A DNA stretch of 64,000 nucleotides, taken from Caballeronia sp. SBC1. Lineage in GTDB: Bacteria; Pseudomonadota; Gammaproteobacteria; Burkholderiales; Burkholderiaceae. Each line of letters opens with the position of its first letter. The stretch's first letter is position 1. This document shows, piece after piece, positions 28,209 through 37,746 of this stretch. The position numbers and the translations under genes are program-made. The DNA lies in the NCBI RefSeq assembly GCF_011493005.1, contig NZ_CP049156.1, forward strand, positions 1,674,001-1,738,000, given 5' to 3'. The notes under the pieces were generated by a model. The model was not told the DNA's origin, ran no database searches, and worked only from the letters and a program-made list of their open reading frames with translations.

Positions 28209-29141
28209 TCAGCGGTTCTCGGTCACGCTGACCTCGACATCGAGGCCGCGAAACGAGCCGGGCTCGCCGTTCCAGGTTCCCCATAGCGGGAGGGCCTGAT
28301 GGTGGTCCCATGCAACCGCGACGCGGATGAGATGACGGTTGCCGATAATGCTGTTGGTCGGGTCGAAGTCGACCCAGCCAGCGCCGGGAAGATAAATTTG
28401 CAGCCACGCGTGCGTGGCGCCGCCGCCGCGCGTGGTGTCGGGCTTGGGCTCAAGCGGGGCGTCAGGCGGAGGGGCAACTGTGGAGGCAACGGGGGGTGCA
28501 ACTTCAGGCACGAAGATGTAGCCGCTGACGAACCGCGCGGCCAATCCCAGCGAGCGCACCACGTCCATCATGAACACGGCGAAGTCCCGGCAACTGCCGC
28601 TGCGCAGGCGCAAGGTATCGGCGGGACGATTCACGCCTTTTTCCGTGCGGCGAACGTACTTGAAGTCGTCGTTGATCGTCTGGGTGATCTTGCGCAGCAG
28701 CGCCATTGTGCCCATGGGTTCGCCGGGCGTGACGAAACGTTTTGCCCAGGCATCGACATCGCCGTCCGGCTCCGGCCGGTTGCGCGCATTGACCAGGTCC
28801 GACGCTTCTTCGTTCGTGTACGCAAACGGAAACGTCGCGGCGTAGCGCTCCAGCGCGTAGTCCGGATGCGGCGTTTCGAAGTGCTCGAGCGTGACTTCGC
28901 TTTCGAACGTCAGCTCCGCTGCCTGGGTATCGAACGTGGCGACGGCCACCGAGTTGTCGAAGATATCGTGCAGCCAGCGCAAGCGCGCCGGTTCCGGCGT
29001 GATCTTCAACTGCATGGTGACGAGGCGCAGATCGTGGCTGGACTTCGGCCGGAACATCATTCGATGCTCGCCAAAATCCACCGGTTCCGAATATCGGTAG
29101 GTGCTTGTGTGGCGGACGGTAAAGCGTTGCGGCTCGTTCAC
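28209..29141 (-). CDS. Transglutaminase-like cysteine protease family protein
   Basis: A 310-residue member of the same family as its downstream neighbour. It has the N-terminal beta-sandwich (RFTVRHTSTYRYSEPV) and an intact catalytic triad: Cys in RSGSCRDFAVF, His in GGGATHAWLQIYLPG, and Asp in WVDFDPTNS. A Pro-rich loop (PPVASTVAPPPDAPLEPKP) is inserted between the Cys and His parts. It is predicted cytosolic, since no signal peptide is seen. It may act with the His-less downstream paralogue. Confidence 0.88.
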   Translation of the reverse strand: MNEPQRFTVRHTSTYRYSEPVDFGEHRMMFRPKSSHDLRLVTMQLKITPEPARLRWLHDIFDNSVAVATFDTQAAELTFESEVTLEHFETPHPDYALERYAATFPFAYTNEEASDLVNARNRPEPDGDVDAWAKRFVTPGEPMGTMALLRKITQTINDDFKYVRRTEKGVNRPADTLRLRSGSCRDFAVFMMDVVRSLGLAARFVSGYIFVPEVAPPVASTVAPPPDAPLEPKPDTTRGGGATHAWLQIYLPGAGWVDFDPTNSIIGNRHLIRVAVAWDHHQALPLWGTWNGEPGSFRGLDVEVSVTENR

Positions 29142-29393
29142 TTGACAGCACCGTTTAAGCGAAAACCAACAGGCAGGAGGCCGCTGGTCAACCTGCTCCG
29201 CGACCCTGCCGCGACTATCGCGGCCTGATGGTTGAAAGCCATTGTGGATCCTTGATCGAGATGGCTGGACTCTCCAGACACCGGTTTTCAGGATACACGA
29301 GACGCCTCGAGCGAAAGAATTCGTTTGCGGCTTGACCAGCGGCCCTGTGCGGATATTTCCTCGCGATCGGGAGACGACGGCCGCACGAAGGTG

Positions 29394-30215
29394 TCAAACA
29401 GCCACGAGGGAGAGTGCGCGCTCGCCGGTGACGGTTGAGTGCAAGTCGATGCGTCCGATCCGCAGCCGTGCGATCAACGCGTGCGTCACCAGGGCCGCCC
29501 GCTGCTCGGCGATTGCTGTCGCGGAAACTGGCGCGACCGTAGCCAACCCCGGCGACGGGATTGACGCCGTGGCAAGCGTCAACGCGACCAGCGCGCTAAC
29601 GTCCTGACGCGCGATGGCATCGAGTAATGGCTCGATTGCATCATCTTCATACGCCGTATGCGTTGCGTCGTTGTTTTTTCGATCGTCACGCACCCGGTCT
29701 TTCGCGCGATGCACCATTTGCCGGCAATGCGCGGCGCTCCGGTTAAGTATCTTCGCGATACTCGCGTAGTCCGCTTCGAACGCCTCGCGCAGCAGGAACG
29801 CCGCCCGTTCCTCGGCCGACAACCGGTCGAGCACGCGGCGCATTCCATACGACAAATCCGATGTCTGTTCCGCGAGTGTCTGGGCCGACGGCGCGTGATG
29901 GATGGAATCGAAACCGTCGAGATTATCGATACCGCTGGGTAACGGCGCTTCATGTTTCAGACGCCGCAAGCGGTCGATAGCCGTCCGTTTTGCCACCGTC
30001 GCGAGCCACGCTGCGGGCGTGTCCAGCGCATTGCGTCCCGCAGCGCCCGCCGTGCGCTGATGCAGATGCCATTTCACGAACGTGTCCTGGACGACGTCCT
30101 CGGCGTCCGCGCGCACGCCGAGGATCCGGTAAGCCAGCGAAAACAGCCGTGCGCGCGACGCCTCGAAGATGGCGAGTTGCGCCGTGTCGCGATCGATATC
30201 CGTATCACCAGTCAT
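29394..30215 (-). CDS. ECF-type RNA polymerase sigma factor
   Basis: Extracytoplasmic-function sigma factor (273 residues). Region 2 contains ARLFSLAYRILGVRADAEDVVQDTF and region 4 contains RLSAEERAAFLLREAF followed by a helix-turn-helix with ILNRSAAHCRQMVHRAK. An extra C-terminal part of about 85 residues follows, starting IEPLLDAIARQDVSALVAL, which resembles the beginning of the SnoaL-like regulatory domain of SigJ/ECF41-type factors but is shorter. No anti-sigma gene is adjacent. ATG 30215 has GAGGAAA upstream; the frame extends to 30365. Confidence 0.83.
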   Translation of the reverse strand: MTGDTDIDRDTAQLAIFEASRARLFSLAYRILGVRADAEDVVQDTFVKWHLHQRTAGAAGRNALDTPAAWLATVAKRTAIDRLRRLKHEAPLPSGIDNLDGFDSIHHAPSAQTLAEQTSDLSYGMRRVLDRLSAEERAAFLLREAFEADYASIAKILNRSAAHCRQMVHRAKDRVRDDRKNNDATHTAYEDDAIEPLLDAIARQDVSALVALTLATASIPSPGLATVAPVSATAIAEQRAALVTHALIARLRIGRIDLHSTVTGERALSLVAV

Positions 30216-30391
30216 GCGGTTTTTCCTCATTGCGTGCTTTCGCTCTGTATCGGCCTGACGGTTGGCGCCATGCAAATGTGACAGCCGCAGGCAAAAATAT
30301 ATCGCCTGAGCGAGCGTCACGCACGGATGGTCTGGCGCGTCATATCGGCTGAAGGCATCCCACATTGAGCAAAAAAAGGAACCGCAGCGAT

Positions 30392-31006
30392 ATGAGTCCC
30401 CACAAGAGTCCCCACAACCTTGGCCTCGTGCCGACCGTCATTGAACACTCCGGGCGCGGCGAGCGCGCTTACGACGTCTATTCGCGACTGCTGCGCGAAC
30501 GTATCATTTTCGTGGTGGGGCCGGTGACGGACCAGACCGCGAGCCTGGTCGTCGCGCAGCTGCTGTTTCTCGAAGCGGACAACCCTGAGAAGGACATCGC
30601 GCTTTACATCAATTCGCCGGGCGGTTCGGTCTACGACGGCATGGCGATCTTCGACACCATGCAATTCATCCGGCCAGATGTTTCGACGCTTTGCACCGGA
30701 TTTGCCGCGAGCATGGGAACGTTTCTGCTGACCGCGGGCGCGAAGGGCAAGCGCTTTGCGCTACCCAACGCGCGCATCATGATTCATCAGCCTTCGGGCG
30801 GCTCGCAGGGCACAGCCGCCGATATTGCCATCCAGGCCGAAGAAGTGCTGTATTCGCGCCGGCGCCTGAACGGGATCATGGCGGAGCGCACGGGGAAGAG
30901 CGTGGAGCAGATTGCAGCTGACACCGACCGCGATAATTTCATGTCGGCGGATCAGGCGCGGGATTACGGGCTGATCGATGAAGTGCTGACCCAGCGCGCT
31001 GCCTGA
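30392..31006 (+). CDS. clpP: ClpP-type serine protease, second copy
   Basis: Proteolytic subunit of the Clp protease (204 residues), a paralogue of the clpP gene at 39262. The complete triad is present: Ser107 in GFAASMGTF, His132 in RIMIHQPSG and Asp181 in DTDRDNFMS. Unlike the other copy it has no clpX neighbour. ATG 30392 has AAGGAA upstream; a TTG at 30365 in the same frame is an alternative. It may form mixed rings with the main ClpP or a separate protease. A strong terminator follows. Confidence 0.9.
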   Translation: MSPHKSPHNLGLVPTVIEHSGRGERAYDVYSRLLRERIIFVVGPVTDQTASLVVAQLLFLEADNPEKDIALYINSPGGSVYDGMAIFDTMQFIRPDVSTLCTGFAASMGTFLLTAGAKGKRFALPNARIMIHQPSGGSQGTAADIAIQAEEVLYSRRRLNGIMAERTGKSVEQIAADTDRDNFMSADQARDYGLIDEVLTQRAA

Positions 31007-31050
31007 ACGAGCGCGCGGTGGCATGGGCCGAAAAACCGGCGGTGCAAATG

Positions 31051-31086
31051 ACAAAGCCTCGCAGTTTTCACTGCGAGGCTTTGTTT
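31051..31086 (+). terminator. Terminator after second clpP
   Basis: A perfect 15-bp stem (ACAAAGCCTCGCAGT with its complement) around a 4-base loop, followed by a T-rich tail, directly before the convergent tRNA-Leu gene. Confidence 0.88.
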
Positions 31087-31092
31087 TCATCT

Positions 31093-31179
31093 TGGTGCGT
31101 GAGGTCGGACTCGAACCGACACGACATTGCTGCCGTCAGGACCTAAACCTGGTGCGTCTACCAATTTCGCCACTCACGC
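31093..31179 (-). tRNA. tRNA-Leu (anticodon UAG)
   Basis: Read on the minus strand, the gene starts GCGTGAGTGGCG and ends CTCACGCACCA with CCA encoded. The acceptor stem is 7 of 7 paired. The anticodon loop is TTTAGGT, giving UAG (leucine, CUN codons). The long variable arm after the anticodon stem is typical of class II leucine tRNAs, and the T loop GGTTCGAGTCC is standard. Confidence 0.96.
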
Positions 31180-31579
31180 GCGTTTGTGCGGCTAGTTTAA
31201 AGCGGGTTCGGGAGGGTGGGGAGACGTGCAATCCATGCCCACCCCTCGTACCACCTACCGTGCTTATGCAATCCGCTTTGTAACTTCGGGAAAGCGATTT
31301 TCCCGGCGACGCAGGTACGTGCATCGCGCCAAGCCCGGCATTCTAACCGAATCGATGCCCAATGTCTCCATGCGCAATTTGCGCGTGGGGGACTCATAGG
31401 GGATGCGCCTGTAGTTCGCCTGATGCGGACGAAACCAGACATCGAACATCCACCGCCGATATACCTGAATCCCACCTGAACCCCCGCCTGAAACCCCAGA
31501 ACCACATTGCATAGCACGAACGTCATGCTTACAATCGCCACTCATTCTCATTTGCCCATCCGCGGCTGAACTTACCCTG
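31180..31579. other. Intergenic region between tRNA-Leu and the DUF2946 gene
   Basis: About 400 bases. The part next to the tRNA must hold its promoter; a TAAACT lies 12-17 bases upstream of the tRNA on the minus strand. Minus-strand open frames here carry no recognisable protein. No riboswitch-like structure upstream of the metal-uptake cluster was recognised. Confidence 0.4.
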
Positions 31580-32002
31580 ATGAATCGCACTTCGCGCAAT
31601 CGCCTCGTTGCATGGCTCGGCATGGCCGCCATGTGGCTGGCTATTGTCGCGCCGGTGATTAGCCAGACGCTGGCGTCGCGTCAGCAGCGCGTCGACCCGC
31701 AAGCAGCGATCTGTTCCGCCGATGCCCTCGCGCAGATTGTTTCATCCGCGCTGTCTTCCACGTCGCATGGGGCGGTTCAAGGTAACGAACAAGCCGGTCA
31801 TCATATGGCCGGCGCCGATTCGTTCGACGCCTGTTCATATTGCGGTTTGCTCGCGCATAACGTGCCGCTGGCATCGGCGCCGCCTGCTGCGCTGGTGCGG
31901 GTCGAACGCGTTACGCGCGTCGCTGCCGCGCCGGTTGCGCAAGTCGTTCACGTCAAGTCCTTCAATGCCGCGTCTCCGCGCGCGCCGCCCATCGTTTCCT
32001 GA
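31580..32002 (+). CDS. DUF2946 family protein
   Basis: A 140-residue small exported or membrane protein. It has an N-terminal hydrophobic segment (LVAWLGMAAMWLAIVAPVIS) and the DUF2946 feature FDACSYCGLLAHNVPL, in which a CxxC and a His could bind a metal; GHHMAGAD precedes it. Function is not known for certain, but the family is often next to TonB-dependent receptors and copper genes. Here it precedes a TonB receptor by 104 bases on the same strand, so a metal-related role is likely (inference). Confidence 0.78.
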   Translation: MNRTSRNRLVAWLGMAAMWLAIVAPVISQTLASRQQRVDPQAAICSADALAQIVSSALSSTSHGAVQGNEQAGHHMAGADSFDACSYCGLLAHNVPLASAPPAALVRVERVTRVAAAPVAQVVHVKSFNAASPRAPPIVS

Positions 32003-32106
32003 AGTTCCGCCCGTACTGACCGATCTGGTTGTTTGCCGTGACTACGCGCGCCGTTTAGGCGCCCGTGGCCGGCCGGTCTGCGTCCACTCATTCAGGATTT
32101 TCTTCG

Positions 32107-34521
32107 ATGCTCAAGCTCCTCAAGCGAGCACGGCAGCCGTCAGGCTGCCGTGCCGCCGCGCGTTCGCGCGTGTTCACGTTTCATCGTTATACGTGCCTAC
32201 CGCTTTCCCTCATGGCGCCGGCCTTCGTGCTTGCCGCCCCCGCCGCAGCCACATCGGAAAGTCCGGCCGGAAGTACATCCGATCGCCGCGACGCCGACGC
32301 CGATGCCGACGCCGTCCAGCTAGCACCGGTTGTCGTCACCAGCACCACGGGTTCATCGGCGCGCTCTCCGCTCGATCCGAATCTTCCCGCCACGACCGCG
32401 ACAGTCACCGCCGATCAGGCGCAATACTGGAACGTGGTCACGCCCGAGGACGTGCTGAAGTACGTGCCGAACATGGCGGTGCGCAAGCGTTTTATCGGCG
32501 ATGTGAATTCGCCTATCGCCGTGCGTGGCACGAGCAATTCGCAAACGGCGCGCGGGCTGGTGTACGCCGATGGCCTGTTGCTCAGCAATTTCCTCGGCAA
32601 CACGTTCACGTTCGCGCCGCGCTGGTCGATCGTTTTCGCCGACGACATCGCGCGCACCGACGTGATCTACGGTCCCTATTCGGCGCTGTATCCCGGCAAC
32701 TCGATTGGCGCGACGGTGGCCATCACCACGCGCATGCCGGAGAAGTTCGAAGCCGATGCCCACGTCCAGGCGTTCAGCCAGCACTTCAATCTGTTCGGCG
32801 TGAATCGCAGTTTCAACGGCACGAATTCGTCGGCGACCATTGGCGATAAGAACGGCAACCTGTCCTGGCTGATCGGCGTTGATCATCTGGAAAACACGGG
32901 CCAGCCGCTGCAATTCGCGACGCTGGCGGCGTCGGCGACACCAGCGAAGGCGACCGATCGCCCGGTGACTGGCGCGTATTTCTACAACGACCAGAACAAC
33001 AACCGCACTGCCGTGCTGGGCGTGACATCGGAAGGCATTGAGCGGACGTTCCAGGACCAGTTCAAGCTGAAGCTCGCGTACGACCTCACGCCTACTTTGC
33101 AAGCCGGCGTTACGCTCGGCTACTGGCATCAGAAATACAACAGCGACACCCAGTCATTTCTCCGCGATGCCGCCGGCAACCCAGTCTATAGCGGCCTCGT
33201 GAATATTGGTGGCTACGAATACAACGTGCCGGCCGCTGCGTTTGCGCCGAGCCAGGGGGTAAGCGAGAACTTCCTGTACGGGCTGTCGCTGACAACGCGC
33301 AACGCATCCGGCTGGAACGCGGAAGCCGTCGCGTCGTATTTCGATATCACCCAGAGCATTGCGCGCACCGCGAATTCGGGTGCGCCGGGCAACGGCGCAG
33401 GCACGATCGCATTCGGCGGCGGCACCGGCTGGAAAACGCTCGACCTGCGTACGACCTGGACGCCGGCCACGCCCACGGCCGGTCTCGGTGCGCACTGGCT
33501 GTCGTTCGGCTACCACTACGACAACTATTTCCTCGACAACGAAACCTACAACACGCTCGCGTGGCGCGATGGCGGCGGGACCTCATTTGCCAACGCGTTT
33601 GGCGGCCGCACCGAAACGCAAGCCGTGTATGCGCAAGACGCGTGGCGGTTCCTGCCGCGCTGGACATTCACCTACGGCGCGCGCTACGAGAACTGGAACG
33701 CATACGACGGCACGCGAGCGGTTGGCGCGACCTCGCTGAATTACGCTGAAGTCAGCCAGAGTCACTGGTCGCCGAAAGCCTCGATGTCCTTCGATGTTAC
33801 GCAAGACCTGTTGCTGCGGGCATCGATAGGAAGGGCGTACCGCTTCCCGACCGTCGGCGAATTGTTCCAAGGGCAGATCACGGGTTTATCGATCATAAAT
33901 AGCAACCCGAACTTGAAGCCGGAAGACGATCTCTCGAAGGAACTGACGGCCGAGTGGCAGCACGGTAATGGCGTGTATCGATTCACGCTGTTTCAGGACG
34001 ATGTGAAAAACACATTGTTCAGCCAGACCAACACGACCGTAGTTCCGAACATCACGAACTTTCAAAATATCGACAAGGTTCGTTCGCGGGGTATCGAGAC
34101 AAGCTACGAAGGGCAGGACGTGCTCCTTCGCGGCCTGGACCTCACGGCGGGGCTGGCGTACACGCAATCGAAGATCATCGCGAACAGCGGCAACCCGGCG
34201 TCGGTGGGCAAGTACTTCTATCGCATTCCGTTGTGGCGCGCGAACGTGGCCGCCACGTGGCGCGCGACGAGCCAGAGCGCCGTCACGCTCGCGGCGCGCT
34301 ATTCGGGCCGCGAATACAACACGCTAACCAACACCGATACCAACCCGAACACCTACGGCGGCACGAGCACGTACACGGTCGTCGACGCCAAATTCAACTT
34401 CCGTCCGACGAAGCGAACCGAGCTCGGGATCGGCGTGGATAACCTCTTCGATCACCGTTACTACGTGTTCCATCCGTACGCGGGGCGGACGGTTTATGTC
34501 GAAGGCCGGATCGGGATTTGA
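32107..34521 (+). CDS. TonB-dependent outer-membrane receptor
   Basis: Large (804 residues) outer-membrane receptor. After a signal region ending near APAAATS comes a short TonB-box-like stretch (LAPVVVTSTTG) and the plug domain (SPIAVRGTSNSQTARG and VIYGPYSALYPGNSIGA). The remainder is a 22-strand-type barrel ending in RTVYVEGRIGI. ATG 32107 has CAGGA upstream; the frame opens at 32065. It lies between a DUF2946 gene and a PepSY membrane protein gene, which suggests uptake of a metal or metal-chelate. The Asn/Thr-rich barrel gives no substrate hint. Confidence 0.9.
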   Translation: MLKLLKRARQPSGCRAAARSRVFTFHRYTCLPLSLMAPAFVLAAPAAATSESPAGSTSDRRDADADADAVQLAPVVVTSTTGSSARSPLDPNLPATTATVTADQAQYWNVVTPEDVLKYVPNMAVRKRFIGDVNSPIAVRGTSNSQTARGLVYADGLLLSNFLGNTFTFAPRWSIVFADDIARTDVIYGPYSALYPGNSIGATVAITTRMPEKFEADAHVQAFSQHFNLFGVNRSFNGTNSSATIGDKNGNLSWLIGVDHLENTGQPLQFATLAASATPAKATDRPVTGAYFYNDQNNNRTAVLGVTSEGIERTFQDQFKLKLAYDLTPTLQAGVTLGYWHQKYNSDTQSFLRDAAGNPVYSGLVNIGGYEYNVPAAAFAPSQGVSENFLYGLSLTTRNASGWNAEAVASYFDITQSIARTANSGAPGNGAGTIAFGGGTGWKTLDLRTTWTPATPTAGLGAHWLSFGYHYDNYFLDNETYNTLAWRDGGGTSFANAFGGRTETQAVYAQDAWRFLPRWTFTYGARYENWNAYDGTRAVGATSLNYAEVSQSHWSPKASMSFDVTQDLLLRASIGRAYRFPTVGELFQGQITGLSIINSNPNLKPEDDLSKELTAEWQHGNGVYRFTLFQDDVKNTLFSQTNTTVVPNITNFQNIDKVRSRGIETSYEGQDVLLRGLDLTAGLAYTQSKIIANSGNPASVGKYFYRIPLWRANVAATWRATSQSAVTLAARYSGREYNTLTNTDTNPNTYGGTSTYTVVDAKFNFRPTKRTELGIGVDNLFDHRYYVFHPYAGRTVYVEGRIGI

Positions 34522-34584
34522 CGGTCGTTTTCGGGGCTCTTGAGTCTCTTGGGTCCGTAGTCAACTTATAGAAGGACACCTCAC

Positions 34585-36000
34585 ATGCAATCCGCATCTC
34601 TCGCCGACGCACGCGTAGCTGCGCGGCATCGGTTGTTATGGCGCTGGCATTTCTATGCCGGCTTGTTCGTCATGCCGCTGCTGCTGGTGCTCGCGATCAC
34701 CGGCACGCTGTACTGCTTCCAGCCGCAGATTGAACCGCGGCTGTATCGCGATCGGATGATCGTCGATGCCAGTGCCGAGCCTCGTCTGAGCCAGCAAGCC
34801 TTGCTCGCGAAAGCGAGCGCCGCCGAACCGCGCGATGCGGTGCCGACCACGGCGGTCATCAACACCCATCCACGCCGCAGCGCCGAATTCGTGTTCCGGC
34901 TGCAATCGGGATCGAGTGAAAGCGTTTATCTCAATCCCTACACGGGCGAGGTGCTGGGCAGGCTGAGCGTCGAGAACCGCTTGATGAAGCAGATTCGCAA
35001 TTTGCATCGCGGCTTGATGCTAGGCAAGACCGGCGAAATTCTGATGGAACTGGCGGGCTGCTGGACGCTGGTGATGATCGGAACAGGCATTGCATTGTGG
35101 TGGCCGAAAACACGTCAGAAGGGTCAGGCGGGCGGACGGTTCGTGCCGCGGTTGTCGTCATCAAAAGGCCGCGCATGGTGGCGTGAATTGCACGCGGTCG
35201 GTGGTGCGTGGTTGGCGCTCGGTGCATTGTTTTTCGTGCTCAGTGGCTTGCCGTGGTCGAGCACATGGGGCAAGCAATTCAAGGCGTTGGCGACGTCCGC
35301 GCAACTCGGTTATCCGCGAGGGGCGTGGGGTAAGGCGCATGTGCATTCCGCGAAGCCCACGATGGACATGACCGATCCGTCGATGGCGGGCATGAAGATG
35401 GACGATCTGCCATTGCCGCAGACACCGTGGGCAGTGGGCGCAACACATGTTCCCCACAGCGCTGCCGATGCGACAGACGCTACTATCCCGCTCGACAAGG
35501 TCATTGCGCTGACGGCGCAAGCGGGCGTTAGCGATGGCTATGACATTGCATTGCCGACAACCGCCGAGGGTGTGTACACGGTGTCGTACTTTCCCGCTGA
35601 TCCTCAAGCCGAACGCACATTGCACATCGATAGATACAGCGGCCAGATTCTCTCGGACATTGCGTATCGCGATTACGGGCGCGTAGCGCAGTGGATTTCG
35701 TACGGCACATCGCTACACATGGGCCGCTATTTCGGCTTGGCGAACCAGATTCTCGCGTCGCTCATCTCGCTCGGACTTGCGGCGATGTCGGTCAGCGGTT
35801 TCGTGATGTGGCGCAAACGCAAGCCGGGCAGGGCGATCGGCGCGCCGTCGAGACCGGTTCTCGATCCGCCGATGCGGGTTTGGGTCGGCGGTCTGACGGC
35901 CCTCGGCATCGTTTTCCCGATGATGGGTCTGACGATGCTGATCGTGTGGATATCGGACCGCTTGCTCTTCAGCTCCGGGAAAATTGCCGGGGCGCGGTGA
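34585..36000 (+). CDS. PepSY-associated membrane protein with Met-rich loop
   Basis: Inner-membrane protein (471 residues) with four or more membrane segments, first at about 24-45 (WHFYAGLFVMPLLLVLAITG) and others near 155-175, 210-230, 385-405 and 430-460. PepSY domains are in the periplasmic parts (VYLNPYTGEVLGRLS and LHIDRYSGQILSDI). Members next to TonB receptors are thought to reduce imported ferric-siderophore in the periplasm. Peculiar here is a His/Met-rich stretch (HVHSAKPTMDMTDPSMAGMK, about 253-272), a composition known from copper-binding proteins. It starts 63 bases after the receptor gene with AAGGAC upstream. Confidence 0.85.
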   Translation: MQSASLADARVAARHRLLWRWHFYAGLFVMPLLLVLAITGTLYCFQPQIEPRLYRDRMIVDASAEPRLSQQALLAKASAAEPRDAVPTTAVINTHPRRSAEFVFRLQSGSSESVYLNPYTGEVLGRLSVENRLMKQIRNLHRGLMLGKTGEILMELAGCWTLVMIGTGIALWWPKTRQKGQAGGRFVPRLSSSKGRAWWRELHAVGGAWLALGALFFVLSGLPWSSTWGKQFKALATSAQLGYPRGAWGKAHVHSAKPTMDMTDPSMAGMKMDDLPLPQTPWAVGATHVPHSAADATDATIPLDKVIALTAQAGVSDGYDIALPTTAEGVYTVSYFPADPQAERTLHIDRYSGQILSDIAYRDYGRVAQWISYGTSLHMGRYFGLANQILASLISLGLAAMSVSGFVMWRKRKPGRAIGAPSRPVLDPPMRVWVGGLTALGIVFPMMGLTMLIVWISDRLLFSSGKIAGAR

Positions 36001-36075
36001 GCGAGAAAGTGAGCAAATAAGCGAGCGAGCCGTCGGCCAATGTGTCGCCGGCTCGCCGAATAATGAATGATGAAC

Positions 36076-37239
36076 TTACCTTGAGCCGAACTTCAATCGC
36101 GCAAGTTGCTCGGCTTCGTTTGCCAGCAGCGTTGCGGCATCACGGATAGCGGCCTCGAGCGTGATCGGCCCTGGTGCGGGCGAAAAACAGCCGCTGAAAT
36201 ATTCGGACAAACGTGGCAGGGCGGCTGGATCGATAGCGCCGGACAGCAGCGACGCTTCCACGCCATGCGCACGAGCGTGCTGACAAGCAATAAACGGTGC
36301 CTTGCCGTGCAGCGTCTGGACGTCCGAGCGTCCTTCACCCGTGATGAGCCAGTTCGCGCCATCCAGCGCCGCATCCAGCCCCACTTCACGCGCGACCACT
36401 TCGGCACCGGCTTCGAAACTTGCGCCGAGCATATGCAGCGCAAAACCCAGGCCGCCCGCCGCGCCGGCGCCGGGTTTATCCCGCCCGCTACGCTGCAGCG
36501 CCGGTTCCAGCAGATCGGCGAAGTGGCCGAGCGCCGCATCGATCGTGGCGATCTGGTCGGGCGTCACGCCTTTTTGCGGCCCGAAAATCGCCGTCGCGCC
36601 GTGCTCGCCCGTGAGGGGATTGTCCACGTCGGACATCCCCGTGAATTCGGCGTCGCGCACGCGCGGATCGAGCCCCGTCGCGTCGATGCGCGCGATTCGC
36701 GCAAGCTGCGAAGGAACCGGGTCGAGCGGTTTGCCGTCTGCACCGAAGAGTTTCAGGCCGAGGCCCACCAGAAGCCCCGCACCGCCGTCGTTCGTGCTGC
36801 TGCCGCCCAGCGCCACGTAGAACTTGCGCACGCCGAGATCAAGCAGCGTGCGGATCGCTTCGCCCATGCCGAGCGTGCTGCGCTCGGCGACCGGCACGGC
36901 CATGCCGTCGGGGTCCGTGATTCCCACGACTTCCGCTGTTTCCACAATGGCGCTGCCGTCCGTCAGCAACCCTGTCGCGGCGTCGCGCCGCTTGGACGCC
37001 GCGCCCCGCACGTCGATCAGGCGCCGCTCGCCGCCCGCCGCCAGCATGGCGTCGAGCGTGCCTTCGCCGCCGTCGGCCATTGGCACGATGCGGATGACCG
37101 CATCGCTGCGCGCCCGCAGGATACCGGTCGCAATTGCGTCCGCGACCTGTTCCGCACTGAGTGAACCCTTGAAGGAATCCGGCGCGATCACAACAACGGG
37201 GGAAGAGGTGGAAAAACCGGCGGGCTGGGTGTTAGGCAT
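36076..37239 (-). CDS. glxK: Glycerate kinase (GlxK/GarK type)
   Basis: Phosphorylates D-glycerate with ATP to 2-phosphoglycerate, linking glyoxylate and glycerate metabolism to glycolysis. The 387-residue length is standard for this family. The N-terminus APDSFKGSLSAEQVADAI is characteristic, as are PMADGGEGTLDAML, GGSSTNDGGAG and ATGLDPR. It is convergent to the PepSY gene and separated from it by 75 bases that contain an 8-bp hairpin without T-tract. No pathway gene is adjacent. Confidence 0.92.
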   Translation of the reverse strand: MPNTQPAGFSTSSPVVVIAPDSFKGSLSAEQVADAIATGILRARSDAVIRIVPMADGGEGTLDAMLAAGGERRLIDVRGAASKRRDAATGLLTDGSAIVETAEVVGITDPDGMAVPVAERSTLGMGEAIRTLLDLGVRKFYVALGGSSTNDGGAGLLVGLGLKLFGADGKPLDPVPSQLARIARIDATGLDPRVRDAEFTGMSDVDNPLTGEHGATAIFGPQKGVTPDQIATIDAALGHFADLLEPALQRSGRDKPGAGAAGGLGFALHMLGASFEAGAEVVAREVGLDAALDGANWLITGEGRSDVQTLHGKAPFIACQHARAHGVEASLLSGAIDPAALPRLSEYFSGCFSPAPGPITLEAAIRDAATLLANEAEQLARLKFGSR

Positions 37240-37746
37240 GATGTCTCGAGTTATGAGTTTGCTTGAAATCTAGCGACACGGCCCGAATTAATCAAACCTT
37301 ATGCGTGTACGGCATGCTTTCAATGCGCGCTGGCAATGCAACGCGCGCAGCAATGTGCCGCACGCGCGTTCGGAAATACGCCGGCCGGGGCGGTGTGCCA
37401 AAGCGCCGTCACGGCAACCGAGGACCGCAAAACCCGCACCAAAACCGCGAAAATGGGCCGAATTCGCTGATGAATTTGCCAGTATTTGCGGAGCAGACCC
37501 TCATCCGCCACGACCCTTGCAAATAGTTTGGTAAAATGTTTGGCTCGGTTGACTCAAACCGGCGCGTACGGCTTCCTGTCACGGCTTGGCGGATCTATGG
37601 AATGAGCTTTGCAACGGGCTCAGTCAGGCTGCTTGCATTGTTCAGGAACCGCGAGGCGCCGTGCGCCTATCGTGGTGCGAGATCGAACCAGAACTGACCA
37701 GACACACGAACCCGAATACTCGATTTACTCTAGGACGATAGAAGCC
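37240..37746. other. Intergenic region upstream of tig
   Basis: About 500 bases between divergent genes glxK and tig. AT-rich around 37520-37540 (GGTAAAAT), a -10-like element probably serving tig, with a long untranslated leader of about 200 bases if so. No gene is recognised; short frames here lack any familiar sequence. Confidence 0.4.

Noticed and set aside
31264..31632. Minus-strand frame between tRNA-Leu and DUF2946 gene
   Set aside because: Overlaps the start of the DUF2946 gene on the other strand and has no recognisable domain.
36025..36056. Hairpin between the PepSY gene and glycerate kinase gene
   Set aside because: 8-bp GC-rich stem with a 16-base loop and no T-tract on either strand; not convincing as a terminator.
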